From positions 868,001 through 932,000 of the forward strand of contig JBLDXI010000009.1 of assembly GCA_047495785.1 (NCBI GenBank): a DNA stretch of 64,000 nucleotides, read 5' to 3'. The stretch comes from Lepidodermella squamata. Lineage: Eukaryota > Gastrotricha. Positions 13,004 through 24,517 of the stretch are shown here, piece after piece (position 1 is the first letter of the stretch; the number at the start of each line of letters is the position of its first letter). Below the pieces are notes generated by a model. It did no database searches. It saw only the letters and a list, made by a program, of their open reading frames with translations, and was not told where the DNA came from. The position numbers and the translations under genes were made by a program.

Positions 13004-14022
13004 ATGAATTGTGCCAAGGGCTTTCTTCTATTTTTCAATTGCATATTTTGGGTAAGTAGCTTGATATTCAGGTTTTTCGATTTAATCGCCTCATAATTTT
13101 TTCATGCAGTTGTTGGGTGCTGGCCTTATGGGTGTCGCAGTATGGTTTCTCTTAGACAATAACATATCCGACAAATTAGTCGTCTTGGAGTTTAACCGCA
13201 CGGATCGACTGACGAGTTACGCACTTTATCTTATGGTCGCAACTGGAGGGTGAGTCGATTTAGCGCAGTGTATTATCATGTATATCATTAAATATAATGG
13301 ACAGATTCATGTTCTTGGTTGGATTCTTCGGATGTTGTGGAGCTTTGAGAGAAGACCGCGTTTGGTAAGCCTTGTTGCAATATGAAAACATCGCATCATC
13401 GCTCAATTGAATTTTCAGTCTCGGTCTTTACGTATTTTTCGTGTTCATCGCATTCTTGGCGGAAGTTGCAGCCTTGATATTGGCTGCGCTTCACAGATCA
13501 AAGCTGCGGGAAACCGCACTTTTGCAATGGCGCGATGTTTACAGAAAGAACTACGATCCATTTGGCGATCGGCCATATAATCTCTTTACCCAGGTCAGAT
13601 TTTCATGCACTGTTAATTTTCCTCTTTTAAACAATGAGTTTGCTTGATAGGCTATGAATGGCATTCAGTTTGACCTAACATGCTGCGGCGTTCAAGATTT
13701 CACCGATTTCAAATTAACGGAGGCCTATGTCAAGAACCTGACCGCACCTACAACATGCTGTCGCCAAGATTTAGCAGCCACTCGGTCGGATCCCCGCGCA
13801 CTCAACCAGCGAGTTTGTAACGAAGAAATCCGTCAAGCGATGATGCCGGAGAGTATGACGTACAAGGCGCTTTATCCAAATGGGTGCTTCGACCCGACCA
13901 TCCAATGGCTGCAAAAATACTCGTACATTGTTATGGGCGTGTGCGCAGGCGTTGCCTTTGTGGAAATTTTCGTAATACTTCTCGCGACGTGCCTTTGCAG
14001 GACTATCCGTTACTACAAATGA
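13004..14022 (+). CDS. Tetraspanin
   Basis: A four-pass membrane protein of the tetraspanin family, which organises membrane microdomains with integrins, proteases and other partners. Exons are 13004-13051, 13110-13249, 13305-13364, 13419-13593 and 13651-14022, giving 264 aa, the usual family size. TM1 is near residues 8-28, TM2 and TM3 surround the GCCG and LAEVAA region, and TM4 is near the C-terminus. The large extracellular loop carries the diagnostic CCG at residues 152-154 and further paired cysteines (TTCCRQ, RVCNEE, NGCFD). The intracellular face has membrane-proximal cysteines (MNCAKG, CLCRT) of the type that are palmitoylated. The start is the first ATG after a TTTTTTAG acceptor-like site 11 bases upstream, which suggests a trans-spliced leader. 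I cannot name the subfamily with confidence; it resembles the CD9/TSPAN4/TSPAN9 group most. Confidence 0.93.
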
Positions 14023-15366
14023 AGCGCCGGCCGCATGGCAAAGCCAAAGGCAATAATGTTATGAGTTCTGTCGCTTAACCGTCGCTTATAATATCTTTTC
14101 CACTTGTCTCTTCCGCGTCGGGCAAATAACTTGTTGTTTATAACATCGCTGCGCACAATTGTGCCCTAACTATCTTCCTTTTATTTATTTACTCAGAGCG
14201 AGTTTCTGTTGACGGTTAGTGTACCATTCGATCTGAGCGCGGGCTTCACGAGATATGTTTGGCCTTCGCTGTATTGCTATTGTTTACTTAAGCGCCGTTC
14301 TAGTTCCTTTCGGAACCGCTTTTATGTAATTAATTCTGTTAATGATTACAAAGGCTTCATTTTTGATACGCCGCGGTGTTTCTTGCAACGTGGAGCCATG
14401 TGCTGAACCTGCAGATGCATGTTTGGAAGCTATGCTTTTTTCTCGGTTGAACGTACTTTTCTTCTATAAGTAGACAATGCGGTTGCTGCATTCCGCTGTG
14501 TTTCTTTTACTCGGTAATTATCCTTTTATCAGACATTGCAATTTCTAGATGGACTTGTTTGCGAACGGTGTCAAGATCAAATCCAATTAATTAGATGACC
14601 AGTTGTCATCAGAAAAATCACTTTCGCGAGAACGATTTTTACTCGGCTATTTGCCAACGTTTCATGGTACTTCTCTGTATAAAATGTAAAAGATCTTTTT
14701 ACTTCTCTCTAAAATTTCGCTCATTGAAACTTTCTACTGGTCAGTATTCCGATCGTTACAATCTCTTAAATAATTGCTCCATTCTTATTTATGAATTCTT
14801 AAGAGTCGTTCACTGTCCAACGAATGCAAAGCCTGCAATGCCACATGTGGCAGGGGCGTCAGTTACTGTTTGTATTAGCTATTTCGGCCTGATTGAGTTC
14901 TGCTCCTGTTTATTGTTTTTTTGCGTTTTGCATTTAACTAGTGTGCTGTAATTTTGGTAACGAATAAAATATTTAAATTTACTTATTCGCAGAAAATTTA
15001 ACGCTTCTGAGACTGAGTCTTGAAGAGAAAACAAGTTGTTACATACATTCGATCCAGCATCAAGCATGTAAGGACTGAAAGATCAATGTAGAGAATACCA
15101 AAAAAACATGACAATATCCAAGTGTAAGCTGCGGCTCAGAAGTTTAAATCGGAACTTAAAATTAGAACTGGTCACGACATTTTCGCAGCAAAATGATTTC
15201 CAAAACCAGCAGCGCACTCGGAGCTTTGAATTCAAGTATCTCAACTTGTTTAATAATATCTACCATAGTTTGCGCGTGTGATTACTGGAACGTCCGTAAT
15301 AGGTTGAATACAAGGCTGGCTGCATGCGCATTTTTGGCCGCTACGACACAAAGTTCGAGCTGGTGA
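14023..15366. other. Intergenic / 3' flank of the tetraspanin
   Basis: Presumed 3' UTR and spacer. An AATAAA poly(A) signal sits at 14963-14968, over 900 bases past the stop, so either the 3' UTR is long or an unseen variant signal is used. No convincing reading frame. Confidence 0.4.
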
Positions 15367-15627
15367 ATTTTTTTTATTTACCGAGTATTTTCAGCTATAA
15401 TCAAAGATTAAGGCCTAGGGGGTTCATCTGCAATTTAAAAAAGTTGATGTCGGTGTTTTCAGGAAAACATCTGGCGGGAAGGCTATTCCATCTTGCGAAG
15501 ATCTCATTAAGTCGTTGTAGTGGCTCAATCTCTGTACCTGGATTTCGTCGAACAGCACTTTGCCACGGTGTTGACAGACGCACCTGGTATTTGTGACGGG
15601 CTATCGAACCACGAAGCGTTCGATAAA
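15367..15627 (-). mobile_element. 3' end fragment of LINE family A
   Basis: About 260 bases that match 8552-8808 at roughly 80 percent by eye, in the same (minus) orientation and starting from the same T-run. On the minus strand the frame includes RWNSLPARCFPENTD and KLQMN, the conserved end of a LINE ORF2. It is a second, shorter 5'-truncated insertion of the same family, which defines its 3' terminus. Confidence 0.75.
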
Positions 15628-16540
15628 AGAGTAAGATTCTGAGTTGCTCGACATAATATTTGTATTTGTCGCGTTTTTGAATTCCGCGCTACTGGGGCGG
15701 TGAAACTAGTTCAACCGATGCAACCGGTGGTGAATTATCAAATGATCAAATGAATTAGTTTCATTTTCCGTTAGGCGTAAATGTGATGTTAGTATAAAAA
15801 CAAGAAAGCCTTATCCGTGAGGTTTTAGGGGACGACTGACGGCAGGCGATCGGCTTCAGGTAAAATTTGGCTTGTAGTATATGGTATGTATAATATGTTT
15901 GCTTGTAGTACGTATATGTATATATCGTTAGCGATGCGCCAAACAATCACTTTGATGACTCATTCGATCGAACTCTAAAGAGACAAACGTAATGATGAAG
16001 TACGTTCGGCTTTTTTGAGTTCTGATAATCGTAATAATCGTAATTTGCATTTACGTTCGAGGGTCGAATTTACTTTCCATAAAGAAATCTATAAATAGTA
16101 AATAAAAGTGGCTGTTTTGGCGCGTCCCAAACGATATACCTATATTCGATAGTTGCTTTGAGCATTTAAGTCGCTGAATAGCACAGACGATCACCAACAA
16201 TGTTAACGTAAAAGAACTGAAAATTTTATATTCAATCGCGGATATAATCATGAAGGCGCCATACAACGCCGAGGTAGATCCTTTGCGGAGATAACTTGGC
16301 TGGCTGGACTTGCCTGGCACCGCAACGTCCATTTAGCTATCGCTATGAGCTATCGCGAAATTCTCCCGAAATTCTGTAACACCCTACCCGTCATTTTCTA
16401 TTATTCACAGCATCGAGCAATCGAGATTGTCGATCACGACGGCACTCTGCCAACGAACCTCGATGTTTTCATCGGAACAACAATAACTTGAATCGTTACA
16501 TCGCATCACGAACGAAAATTGTGTTGCTTTCATCCGAATA

Positions 16541-16589
16541 TTTAGAAGTAGTAGGTACCTAGCAGAAATCGTTTAGAAGTAGTAGGTAC
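16541..16589. repeat. Short direct repeat (18 bp, two copies)
   Basis: TTTAGAAGTAGTAGGTAC occurs at 16541-16558 and again at 16572-16589, perfectly conserved, with a 13-base spacer. The origin is unknown; it may be a local duplication or replication slippage. Confidence 0.7.
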
Positions 16590-16837
16590 GAAGCTGCAAT
16601 TTTACCCGCACGTGTATGGAAGAGGAAGAGGACGTGGCCGCGAGGTTTTTGTAGATATCCAGCCAGTGCAATCTTCAGTCAAAGCTGTTGAGACTATAAA
16701 CATCTGGGTCGCAGCCGTTCGGTTACCCAGACCATCCATGTTCAACCTTTAATTGATGTTAGAGTTCGAGGTGACAACCGTCGTGGCCGTCGTGGCTTTC
16801 GTGATTTTCCTGTCAGCGAGGTAGCATTGATAAATTA

Positions 16838-16895
16838 TGGGGTAAAAAATCCAGCTCTCAACAATGGGATTTATGTTCAATAAATACCTAAATAA
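16838..16895 (+). mobile_element. Possible LINE family B 3' tail fragment
   Basis: The stretch AGCTCTCAACAATGGGATTT followed by an ATAAATA-type tail resembles the 3' end of the family B copy (AGCTCTCAACATTGGGATTA near 10412). Only about 45 bases match, so this is a weak call. Confidence 0.4.
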
Positions 16896-17953
16896 GTCAA
16901 TCATTTTGAACTCAGCTGAGTCATCTTCGACCACCAAGTCGAGCGGTACGCCGTCTTCCTCCAAGCCCGCAGGCGATCAATAGCATGACTCAATAGCCGG
17001 ATATTTCTCCTTTGCTTCGGATAGCTGATGTGCGGCACACTCGAGAAATGACATTAAGCCCGCGCGACCACCCACTGCGAGGTTCTGCAAGTACCGGTGA
17101 AAGCTTTCAGCGATCCTGACGTAGACCCTCTGCAGGAACCTGCAAATTCTTGCCAGAGTTGCTCGAGTTTCAGCTTCTAATTCGAGGACATAGACATGAT
17201 ATAATACTGATATTATGTCTATGTTCAAGGGGCACATTGCAAATTCGCCACACGTGCGGGTGGGGTACGCGGACCTTCTTGTTTATTTTCCTGTTGCTGT
17301 TGGTACGTTCGCCTTGTACACTCCAAAACAGTCCAAGCCGATTGTAAACCCAAAGTTTTCGAAGTAATCATAAAACTTATAGAACTCGCTGAAATCGGCG
17401 GACCGATTCGTATTTGTACCCGGTTGAGAAGAAAGCCTTTAGGCGAACCTGACGTTATAGAATTGACGTAGGTTTCGAATCCTGAGATTAAACTTCTCTT
17501 TTCTCTTAATTTTCTTGTCAAAATTAAGCATAAGCTTTTAGCAGAAGTGAGAGAAAATGATATGGCGCACTTCAGCACCACTAAACGCAGCCCTTATCGC
17601 AAGGTTTATACCTAAGGTTCATACTCCTGAATGCCAACCCTGACTGAACATTTGATGGGCACGAGAATCGAACCCGAGGCGCCTGCAAACCATTGTTTCG
17701 CCAGAAATACGCAAAATGCTATGTTTATTTTACTTGTGGTGCAAAAATACGAATCCTGCCCAGAAACGAATAGCGCCATTCAAAAGAGCGTGGCCGATTA
17801 TACCCCTCCTGTAGCATCTTTTACTGGAAATTTCGATGTCGCAGGAATTGCAAAGATGCAAAAATACGTTTTTTCAATTTACAGACTTCATTCGATCATT
17901 TGATGTTCTAGCGTATTTGCATAGTATGACAGAGCCTTGCGCGACTGCCATCT

Positions 17954-18042
17954 CGTTTCGGTTTATTAAACCATCTTCAGGGCCCAGCTCCAGGAATTTG
18001 TTGCGTAGGCCCTGATGATGGTTTACAAACAGAAACCGAAAC
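17954..18042. repeat. Inverted repeat with hammerhead-ribozyme-like cores in both arms
   Basis: The left arm (17954-17985) and right arm (18008-18042) are imperfect reverse complements around a loop of about 23 bases. Each arm, read outward, looks like a hammerhead core. On the minus strand CTGAAGA (17980-17974) is followed by a GGTTT/AAACC stem and GAAAC (17959-17955). On the plus strand CTGATGA (18012-18018) is followed by a GGTTT/AAACC stem and GAAAC (18038-18042). I could not find a good stem I or a permitted cleavage triplet in either arm, so activity is doubtful. Penelope-like elements are known to carry such motifs. Confidence 0.45.
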
Positions 18043-18720
18043 CGAAACCGCCGCGCTGGTGCCGAAGTTTTTTCTTCTATGTGTTCGCCGAACTTAACCG
18101 ACGTAAGTTTCAAGGGAAGTCGTTGCTTGCTGTTTTATCCGTTCGCTTAACCTAATAGGGGCACTTGATATGTTTGGCTGTTAGCCGCGCCGATCGAACC
18201 AATCAACGCGGTCCCTGCAGCTTCTCTGAGATCGGTGGATCGCAGCGCGAGATTGGGCAACCCAGGTGGGCTTTAACCAATCCTCCTCCGCACAGGCAGC
18301 CTGACCCATCACCAGCATTTGGAATCCCAACTATTCGTTCCATAAGAATTTTCCCTCCATTTTGCGTAGTGGCAACTGGGATTTTCAACGAAATTTTGAA
18401 AATTTCGCAAGAAACAGCAGTTCAGAGTGCTAAATGGAAAAAATATTCTACCTCCAATAATTTGCAGCCTCAAATAACTGTTAGATTAGGCTCGCAATTC
18501 GGATCGAAGTGGTCTCTAAGATAAAACCGTAGATGAATGGATAATCCTCCGTAGAACAACGCAACTCGAACTTTCTTCGCAAAATCTTGTTGACAAAAAG
18601 CGAGATTATACGAGCCTTGCCACTACAGCAAAGAATTTTTAATTCGAACGTCATTTTCAAATCACAAAATAGATCAGAGAATCAACCGGTAGTACGTTTG
18701 GATAAAAATAACAGCAAATA

Positions 18721-20032
18721 CTAATTTGTTACGGGCGGAGCAGAGTCCTGTACAGTTTCTATATCAGGATTAGTCGGGTGAGCGGAGCCAACCAAACGAC
18801 TCGATTTGGTGTTGCCAGCATATGTTGAAACGTAGCAAGCCCGTAATAAAGATTCGTAGTTGACCCAGGCGTGAATTTCGTTGAACCCGGCAGTTGCATC
18901 TGTAAATAACATGAGCATAATATTTTACACATTTTTTATCCGTCAATAAATGTGTTGTTACTCTATTGGTTCAAATGGCGGGAATTGGCCACTGTATGAA
19001 AATATACCCACTTTATTATGAATAAATACGCAAGGCAAGTTGTTATGTGCTGACGTTATAATGGTCCTATGGCTGTCTCAAGATGCTGGTTTTCGCTTAT
19101 GACAATCATGCATTCCTTAAAACAGGGCTTCTCAAGGCCCAACCCGGGCGACTCCAAAATTAAAATTCTCACCAGGCTAGCAAATTTGCTAGCGTTTTTC
19201 AGGGCGGAAAAATTCCGAATATTCTGCGTCCATTCTAGTTTAATGAGTCTAGTCATATGTGACATGCTTTGCTCGTAATCATGCTAGTCATTTATGTTAT
19301 AATGGCTTTACTTTGACTTTCCACGGAAAATTCACGACCCAAGTTGAAAAATTCCTGTTGAATGGCCCCATGCTGGAAATCGACCGAAAAATGGGTCTAG
19401 CACGAGTTTTCCGCTGCCACCTGTCGAATCAAACGCCAAATACCAACATGGCCCTCATTGAAGTACAAGGATCCGTGTACGCTACTACCAACTACCAACG
19501 ACCACGCTATTTAAGGAGGTCGTCACACACTTGTCACGCAATGCGGCTAATTCATGAGCGCACCCTAGTACTCGTTATAGTAGGTTCTATCGGGGGAACT
19601 AACCCAACTCGCATCAACATGAAAGTAACGAGACTTTAGAAAGCATACCTCTCCCAGCGTATTTTATGATTTCTGCCGCACCTCCAGGGTGGAAATCCAA
19701 GTATGGAGTAACATTGAATACTTTGCCTCGCAACGCGATCCTGTACAAGAACATAAATTCAGATATAAAATTTTGGAATCCAAAGCTACCAACCAGCAAT
19801 CTCCTGGGCTGTTGTGGAGGGCCAATTCATCCGAGGAAACTGGATCGTCTTTAATTGGTCTTGAAACTTTAGCCAAGCCTGGATTCTCACGCGATAACTT
19901 GATCCAATCGGCTAAAGAATAGCCCGGCCGTAGAGGAACTTTTACCCTCTTCTTAGGCCCACCTATTTCAGCATACTGGACTTTATCTGGCGCTCCAGGG
20001 GCAAGCAGCTTCGGTATTTCCCTTTCACTCAT
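18721..20032 (-). CDS. Cytochrome b5-domain protein related to CYB5R4 (NCB5OR) N-terminus
   Basis: Exons on the minus strand are 20032-19794, 19740-19649 and 18899-18721, giving 169 aa; introns are 53 and 749 bp. The N-terminal KVPLRPGYSLADWI matches the segment that precedes the b5 domain in CYB5R4, a soluble ER-associated haem oxidoreductase. The b5 domain then shows GDCW, the haem-ligand loop DFHPGG (His97) and a second ligand in EIHAWVNYESLL (His120). The flavin/NADH reductase and CS domains of animal CYB5R4 are absent: the frame stops shortly after the b5 domain. It could be a free-standing electron carrier or a shortened paralogue. The middle intron is long for this locus, so a missed exon is possible, though the frame closes without one. 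An ACAG acceptor-like site lies just upstream of the ATG. Confidence 0.87.
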
Positions 20033-21392
20033 TGATTGAAAAGATCTGTCAAACCTTCAACCAATAAAAAAATATTTCAGCCTAAGAGAATATAGAAGAA
20101 ACAATAAGTCACATTCGCACGAAAGAGATAGTAAGTGTAAAAGGTCCTGTCCTGTTTTTGCTGCCTCATGGAGTTGAGGTGTCTATGTACTAAAATTCAA
20201 AAAAATTATCAAACTAGTCTTCCTGTCGGCTAGTCAAATTTCTCACCAGCAGTCTTTGAGTTTGGAAGCTCAGGAAAGTAGCTTTAATGGATACGAGGAC
20301 GTGATCGAACTCGAGGGTAAATCAGGAAGCATGATGCCCAATAGATATAACGCGTGAAATTGAGATTAATCAAATTAAACGACGTCTATCAAGCCTGACT
20401 TAGAGATGCAAGATTAAATCAGACACGGGCTAGTTTGACGTATTCGTATATTACGACTAAAGGACTGCACTATAGTTGCATGGCCCTTATCCATTAGGGC
20501 GTCCATTACAAGTCTTTACGCGGTGGCAGGCGGCTGCGGTAGAATCCTTATCTAAAGCTCAAAGTCAGATCACACACATCAGCCGCACAGCCACAGACAA
20601 TGAGCTAAAAGACTTCACAACCGGGTTGGACTTGAACGGACGCCAAAACCTAGCAAAGCAAGGCAACTTCTCGTAATTCGCGGTTCTTAAAAAAAACACA
20701 AAAATCTTTGATGACTAACTTTTCATCTGATTGATATATTTGTTATTGCTGAGTCAATTCAATGTGTAGCTAACCTTCACATGGATTCAGAACGCATCAG
20801 CGCGGGCCGGCGCAAACATTTTCTGCTACAGAACCATCTAGATTTTTCCTCTAAGCGTACACCTGTCGAAACCGCCTGTTGGTTATGCTTTCGCCCATCT
20901 TCACATTTCACATTTCACATTTATCATTAATAAATTAGTGCGTCTCTATTATGCATCACTGGCCAAAACCATGCTAATACGCTCTCTAGCTTTTCCGATG
21001 ATCAGCGGCGGGAATGTCTGTGTCCAACTCCCTCAATAATTTCTCCTTCCAGAGCTCCTGTAGAATTAGCTACAAGAGTAACTACCTCTGAGAGTATCAA
21101 CTCATCTTCGTCTAAAACTGTATTACTCCAAGATCTTGAATTTTTTTGATCCCTCACTTCCCATAATACGAGTCGGCGCACCGGACTGTATAAGTCCATT
21201 GTTCCGATTCACGAGGGTAATTTAACTTTCGACGGATTAACTTTGCATCTCGCTTTGATTTAAAACGCGTTTCTATTTTCTGTTGGGAGTAATTGAGACC
21301 GTTCTTAATGATTCTGACTGCTTCTTGTTATCAAAGAAGGCTTTGCGAGTTTATTTGTTAGCTAAAACATTCTATCAATAGATATTGGCGAA
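20033..21392. other. Intergenic between the divergent CYB5-like and CDC37 genes
   Basis: No coding sequence recognised. The two flanking genes are transcribed away from each other, so both promoters should lie here. The end carries a CAATAG acceptor-like site 12 bases before the CDC37 start. Confidence 0.4.
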
Positions 21393-22773
21393 ATGACCGA
21401 AAAAGTCAAGAGTATTAATAAAGGGCGGTTGGATTATAGCGTCTGGGATCACATCGAGGTATTGCGCTGTGTCTTAGTTGGTTATTTATTTATTCACAGT
21501 AATTTTGCAGGTTTCCGATGACGAAGATGACACTCATCCGAATATCGATACTCCTAGCTTGTTTCGATGGCGCCACCAGGCCCGAGTGGAAAGAATGGAA
21601 CAAGTCAAGCGAGAAAAGGCGGAAATAACAAATCACGTTCAAGAGTAATTTTTATTCATTCAAGTTGTTAATACCGTTCTAATCATTTTTGTCTGTATAT
21701 AGTAATCAGCAGAAATTAGCTGACGTCAAGCGGAAGATTCGCGAACTCGAAGCTGTTAATTCAGCCTCCGAGGAATTAGGAAAACTGAAATTACAAATGG
21801 TGGACTTGCAAAAGCAAGAAGAGGAATGGAGGCGAAAAGAGGAAGAGCTGAAGCAAAAGGAAAGACTTGAACCGTGGAACGTCGACACTATTTGTAAAGA
21901 GGGGAAATCTAAGACGGTCAGGATTCACTTAAAAGGCAATCAGTATTTCTCATTTTTCGTTCGCTGATAGATTCTGAACAAGAGTGCATTGGCGGAGAGC
22001 AAGCCGACATCGGTCAACGAAGATGACAAATTCAAGTCTCATGTAAGGCCTTTGTTCTGCTGTTGTTAGAAATGCACTATAGCTGTGATTTGTTGCAGCA
22101 AACTTTTGTGGAGAAAAATGCTAAATTGCTGAAAGAGTTTGCCATGTTTCGGAAATATGACGACAGTGAGAGATTTCTGTTGGATCATCCGCAATTGGTG
22201 TGTGACGAACTTGCCAGCTGGCTCACCTTATACTGCCTTGATCTTGAGATGGAAGAGAAACACGACCTCGCAGATCATGTTGCTCACCAAACAATCTGCA
22301 TTCAGTTTTTGCTGGAGCTGGCGAATACAATGAAGGTCGATCCTCGCGCGACTATCCGTCCTTTCTTCACTAAAATGCGCTCGGCCGAAGTTCAGTACAT
22401 GTCAGGTTTCAACGATGAGCTAGAGGCCTTTCGTAAACGCATTCGTGCACGCGCTGTTGAAAAACGAGAGGAACTCATTCGTGAGTACGAAGAGGAAGAA
22501 CGCCAGAAGAGGCTTGGTCCGGGAGGACTTGACCCTGTCGAAGTCTTCGAGTCACTGCCCAAGGAACTTCAAGAGTGCTTTGAAAGTAGAGACCTTCAAA
22601 AGCTCCAAGAGATCATTCAGAAGCTGCCGCCTGATGAAGCGAAGTATCATATGAAGCGATGTGTTGATTCGGGCATGTGGGTACCTGCAGCTGATGCTGA
22701 TAAAGACGATTCGGCTCCAGCTGAAACTGCGGGTACGAGTGAGCAATCGGCCTCTGATGCTCCCATTTCGTAA
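21393..22773 (+). CDS. CDC37: CDC37, Hsp90 kinase-loading co-chaperone
   Basis: CDC37 recruits protein kinases to Hsp90. Exons are 21393-21458, 21511-21644, 21703-21916, 21971-22042 and 22099-22773, giving 386 aa (human 378). The family start [20 protein letters not shown] is present, including the serine phosphorylated by CK2 that is needed for kinase binding. An Arg/Lys/Glu-rich coiled coil follows, then the Hsp90-binding middle domain (FMKYDD-like [24 protein letters not shown]) and the C-terminal [12 protein letters not shown] motif with DSGMWVPA. An extra 15 residues ([12 protein letters not shown] and on) precede the usual MVDYSVWD start. The gene is followed 292 bp later by a DNAJA gene on the same strand, with a poly(A) signal and then a splice acceptor between them, which suggests a shared transcript. 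Confidence 0.96.
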
Positions 22774-22977
22774 CCGATGGTTGTTTACCTCGATTCCACA
22801 TCTAATTATAAGTCTGTGCGTCTTAAAGACATGACGTTAGTGCTTCGATTCGTTTATGTAACTTGTCAGCATCATTTATTCGACAATTTGCCTGCTTCAG
22901 CACTTTGCATCAAAGCAGCCGAAAACTTCATTCATCGTGTCCGTATGTTATTTTGCGGCTAATATTTTTACTTGTCA

Positions 22978-22983
22978 AATAAA
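22978..22983 (+). terminator. Poly(A) signal of CDC37
   Basis: AATAAA, 205 bases past the CDC37 stop and 61 bases before the AG (23043-23044) that precedes the DNAJA start. This spacing is typical of nematode operon junctions. Confidence 0.65.
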
Positions 22984-23065
22984 CATGCTATTCCAGCTAT
23001 TTAAGATCGCATATTTATTGCTCTGAATTATTCACATTATTTAGGCATATTGTATATTAATCATT

Positions 23066-24517
23066 ATGGTTAAAGAAACGGAATACTACGATATATTGAG
23101 CGTTAAGCCCAATGTGACACCTGATGAGCTGAAAAAAGCCTATCGCAAGGCTGCTCTGAAGTACCATCCCGACAAAAATCCTGACGCCGGAGACATGTTC
23201 AAGGTAGGATGCAATGACAATATTCATTTAGGTATATACATAACGGGCACATCTTTCTCTCAGAAAATTTCGCAAGCTTACGAAGTACTAAGTGACCCGA
23301 AGAAACGCGAGATCTATGATCGCGGAGGCGAACAAGCGTTGAAGGAAGGTGGAGCTGGCGGAGATTTTCACAATCCCATGTAAGTTCATGACGATTGGAA
23401 AATTGATAAATGGCACAACTCTGCCGTTGTATATAGGGACATTTTCGAAATGTTTTTCGGAGGAAGCCGCCGGCAACGCGCGGACGACGGGCCTCCCAAA
23501 GGCAAAGACGTGATTCACCAGCTGCCGGTTCGCCTCGAGGAGCTGTACAACGGTGCTAAGCGGAAGCTTAACCTGACAAAGAACATTATCTGCCAATCTT
23601 GCTCGGGCACGGGTGGTAAGAACGTCAAGAAATGCGAAAAGTGTAATGGTACCGGCCGCTGGGTTCAAGTGATGCGTGTCATGCCCGGAATAGTGCAGCA
23701 AATGCAGCAGCCGTGTCCAGATTGCCGAGGATCGGGTGAATTCATGGCACCCAAAGATCGCTGCCAGGACTGCCATGGTGCGAAAGTAGTGAAGGAGAAC
23801 AAAATTTTGACCGTGGAAATCGACAAGGGTATGAAAGATGGTAAGCAAATACGGTTCGGCGAGGAGGGTGACCAGATGCCAGGCATGCGTGCGGGCGACG
23901 TCATTGTGGTCCTCGACGAACAGCCTCATCAGCGCTTCCGACGACGTGGTCACGACCTTGTCATGGAACTCGAAATCAGCCTGAGCGAAGCCCTTTGCGG
24001 CTTCCGCCGGCCAATCGACACATTGGATGGGCGAACGCTAATTATTTCGCGTATGGCCGGTGAAGTGACCAAGCATGGCGAAGTGTTGTGCGTTGTCGGC
24101 GAAGGAATGCCGATATATCGCCAGCCGTTCGAGAAGGGTCGCTTGATCATCTGCTTCAGCGTTCGCTTCCCGCCCGTCAATTTCTTGCCTGCCGATGAGC
24201 TGCGGGCGCTCGAAAAACTCCTGCCACCACCCAAGGTCGAACCAATGCAAACGGACGCAGCCGATGGCGTTGACGACGCCGACGAGCGTCTTATTGAGCC
24301 TTATACAGCCGAACAGCGCCGCCGCCACGGCGGGCCGCGATTCGTGCCGCATCATCACCAACATCAGCACCAGGTATTTACGATTTGCACAATTCCTTAA
24401 GATGATGTATGCTAATGAACTTTTTCGTTGTTTAAGGGTGATGACGATGACGATGACGACGACGATGGACCAATGGGTGGTATGGGTGGACAGCGAGTGC
24501 AATGCGCGAGTCAATAA
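23066..24517 (+). CDS. DNAJA1: Type I Hsp40, DNAJA1/DNAJA2-like, with farnesylation box
   Basis: A class A J-protein that delivers clients to cytosolic Hsp70 and stimulates its ATPase. Exons are 23066-23203, 23264-23379, 23437-24373 and 24437-24517, giving 423 aa. The J domain has HPD at residues 34-36. A Gly/Phe segment leads to [11 protein letters not shown], then four zinc-finger repeats ([32 protein letters not shown]). The client-binding C-terminal domains follow ([16 protein letters not shown]-like [24 protein letters not shown]). The last exon encodes a run of aspartates and ends in CASQ, a CAAX-type farnesylation box. The start follows a TTATTTAG acceptor by 21 bases. It is co-oriented with CDC37 292 bp upstream, so two chaperone cofactors may be co-transcribed. 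Confidence 0.95.

Noticed and set aside
17630-17700. tRNA-like B box on the minus strand (GGGTTCGATTC)
   Set aside because: The T stem pairs only four bases, the A box is poor and no acceptor stem forms; too weak to call an RNA gene.
23288-23953. Long minus-strand frame of 221 codons
   Set aside because: It is the mirror of DNAJA exons 2 and 3; the plus-strand protein is unmistakable.
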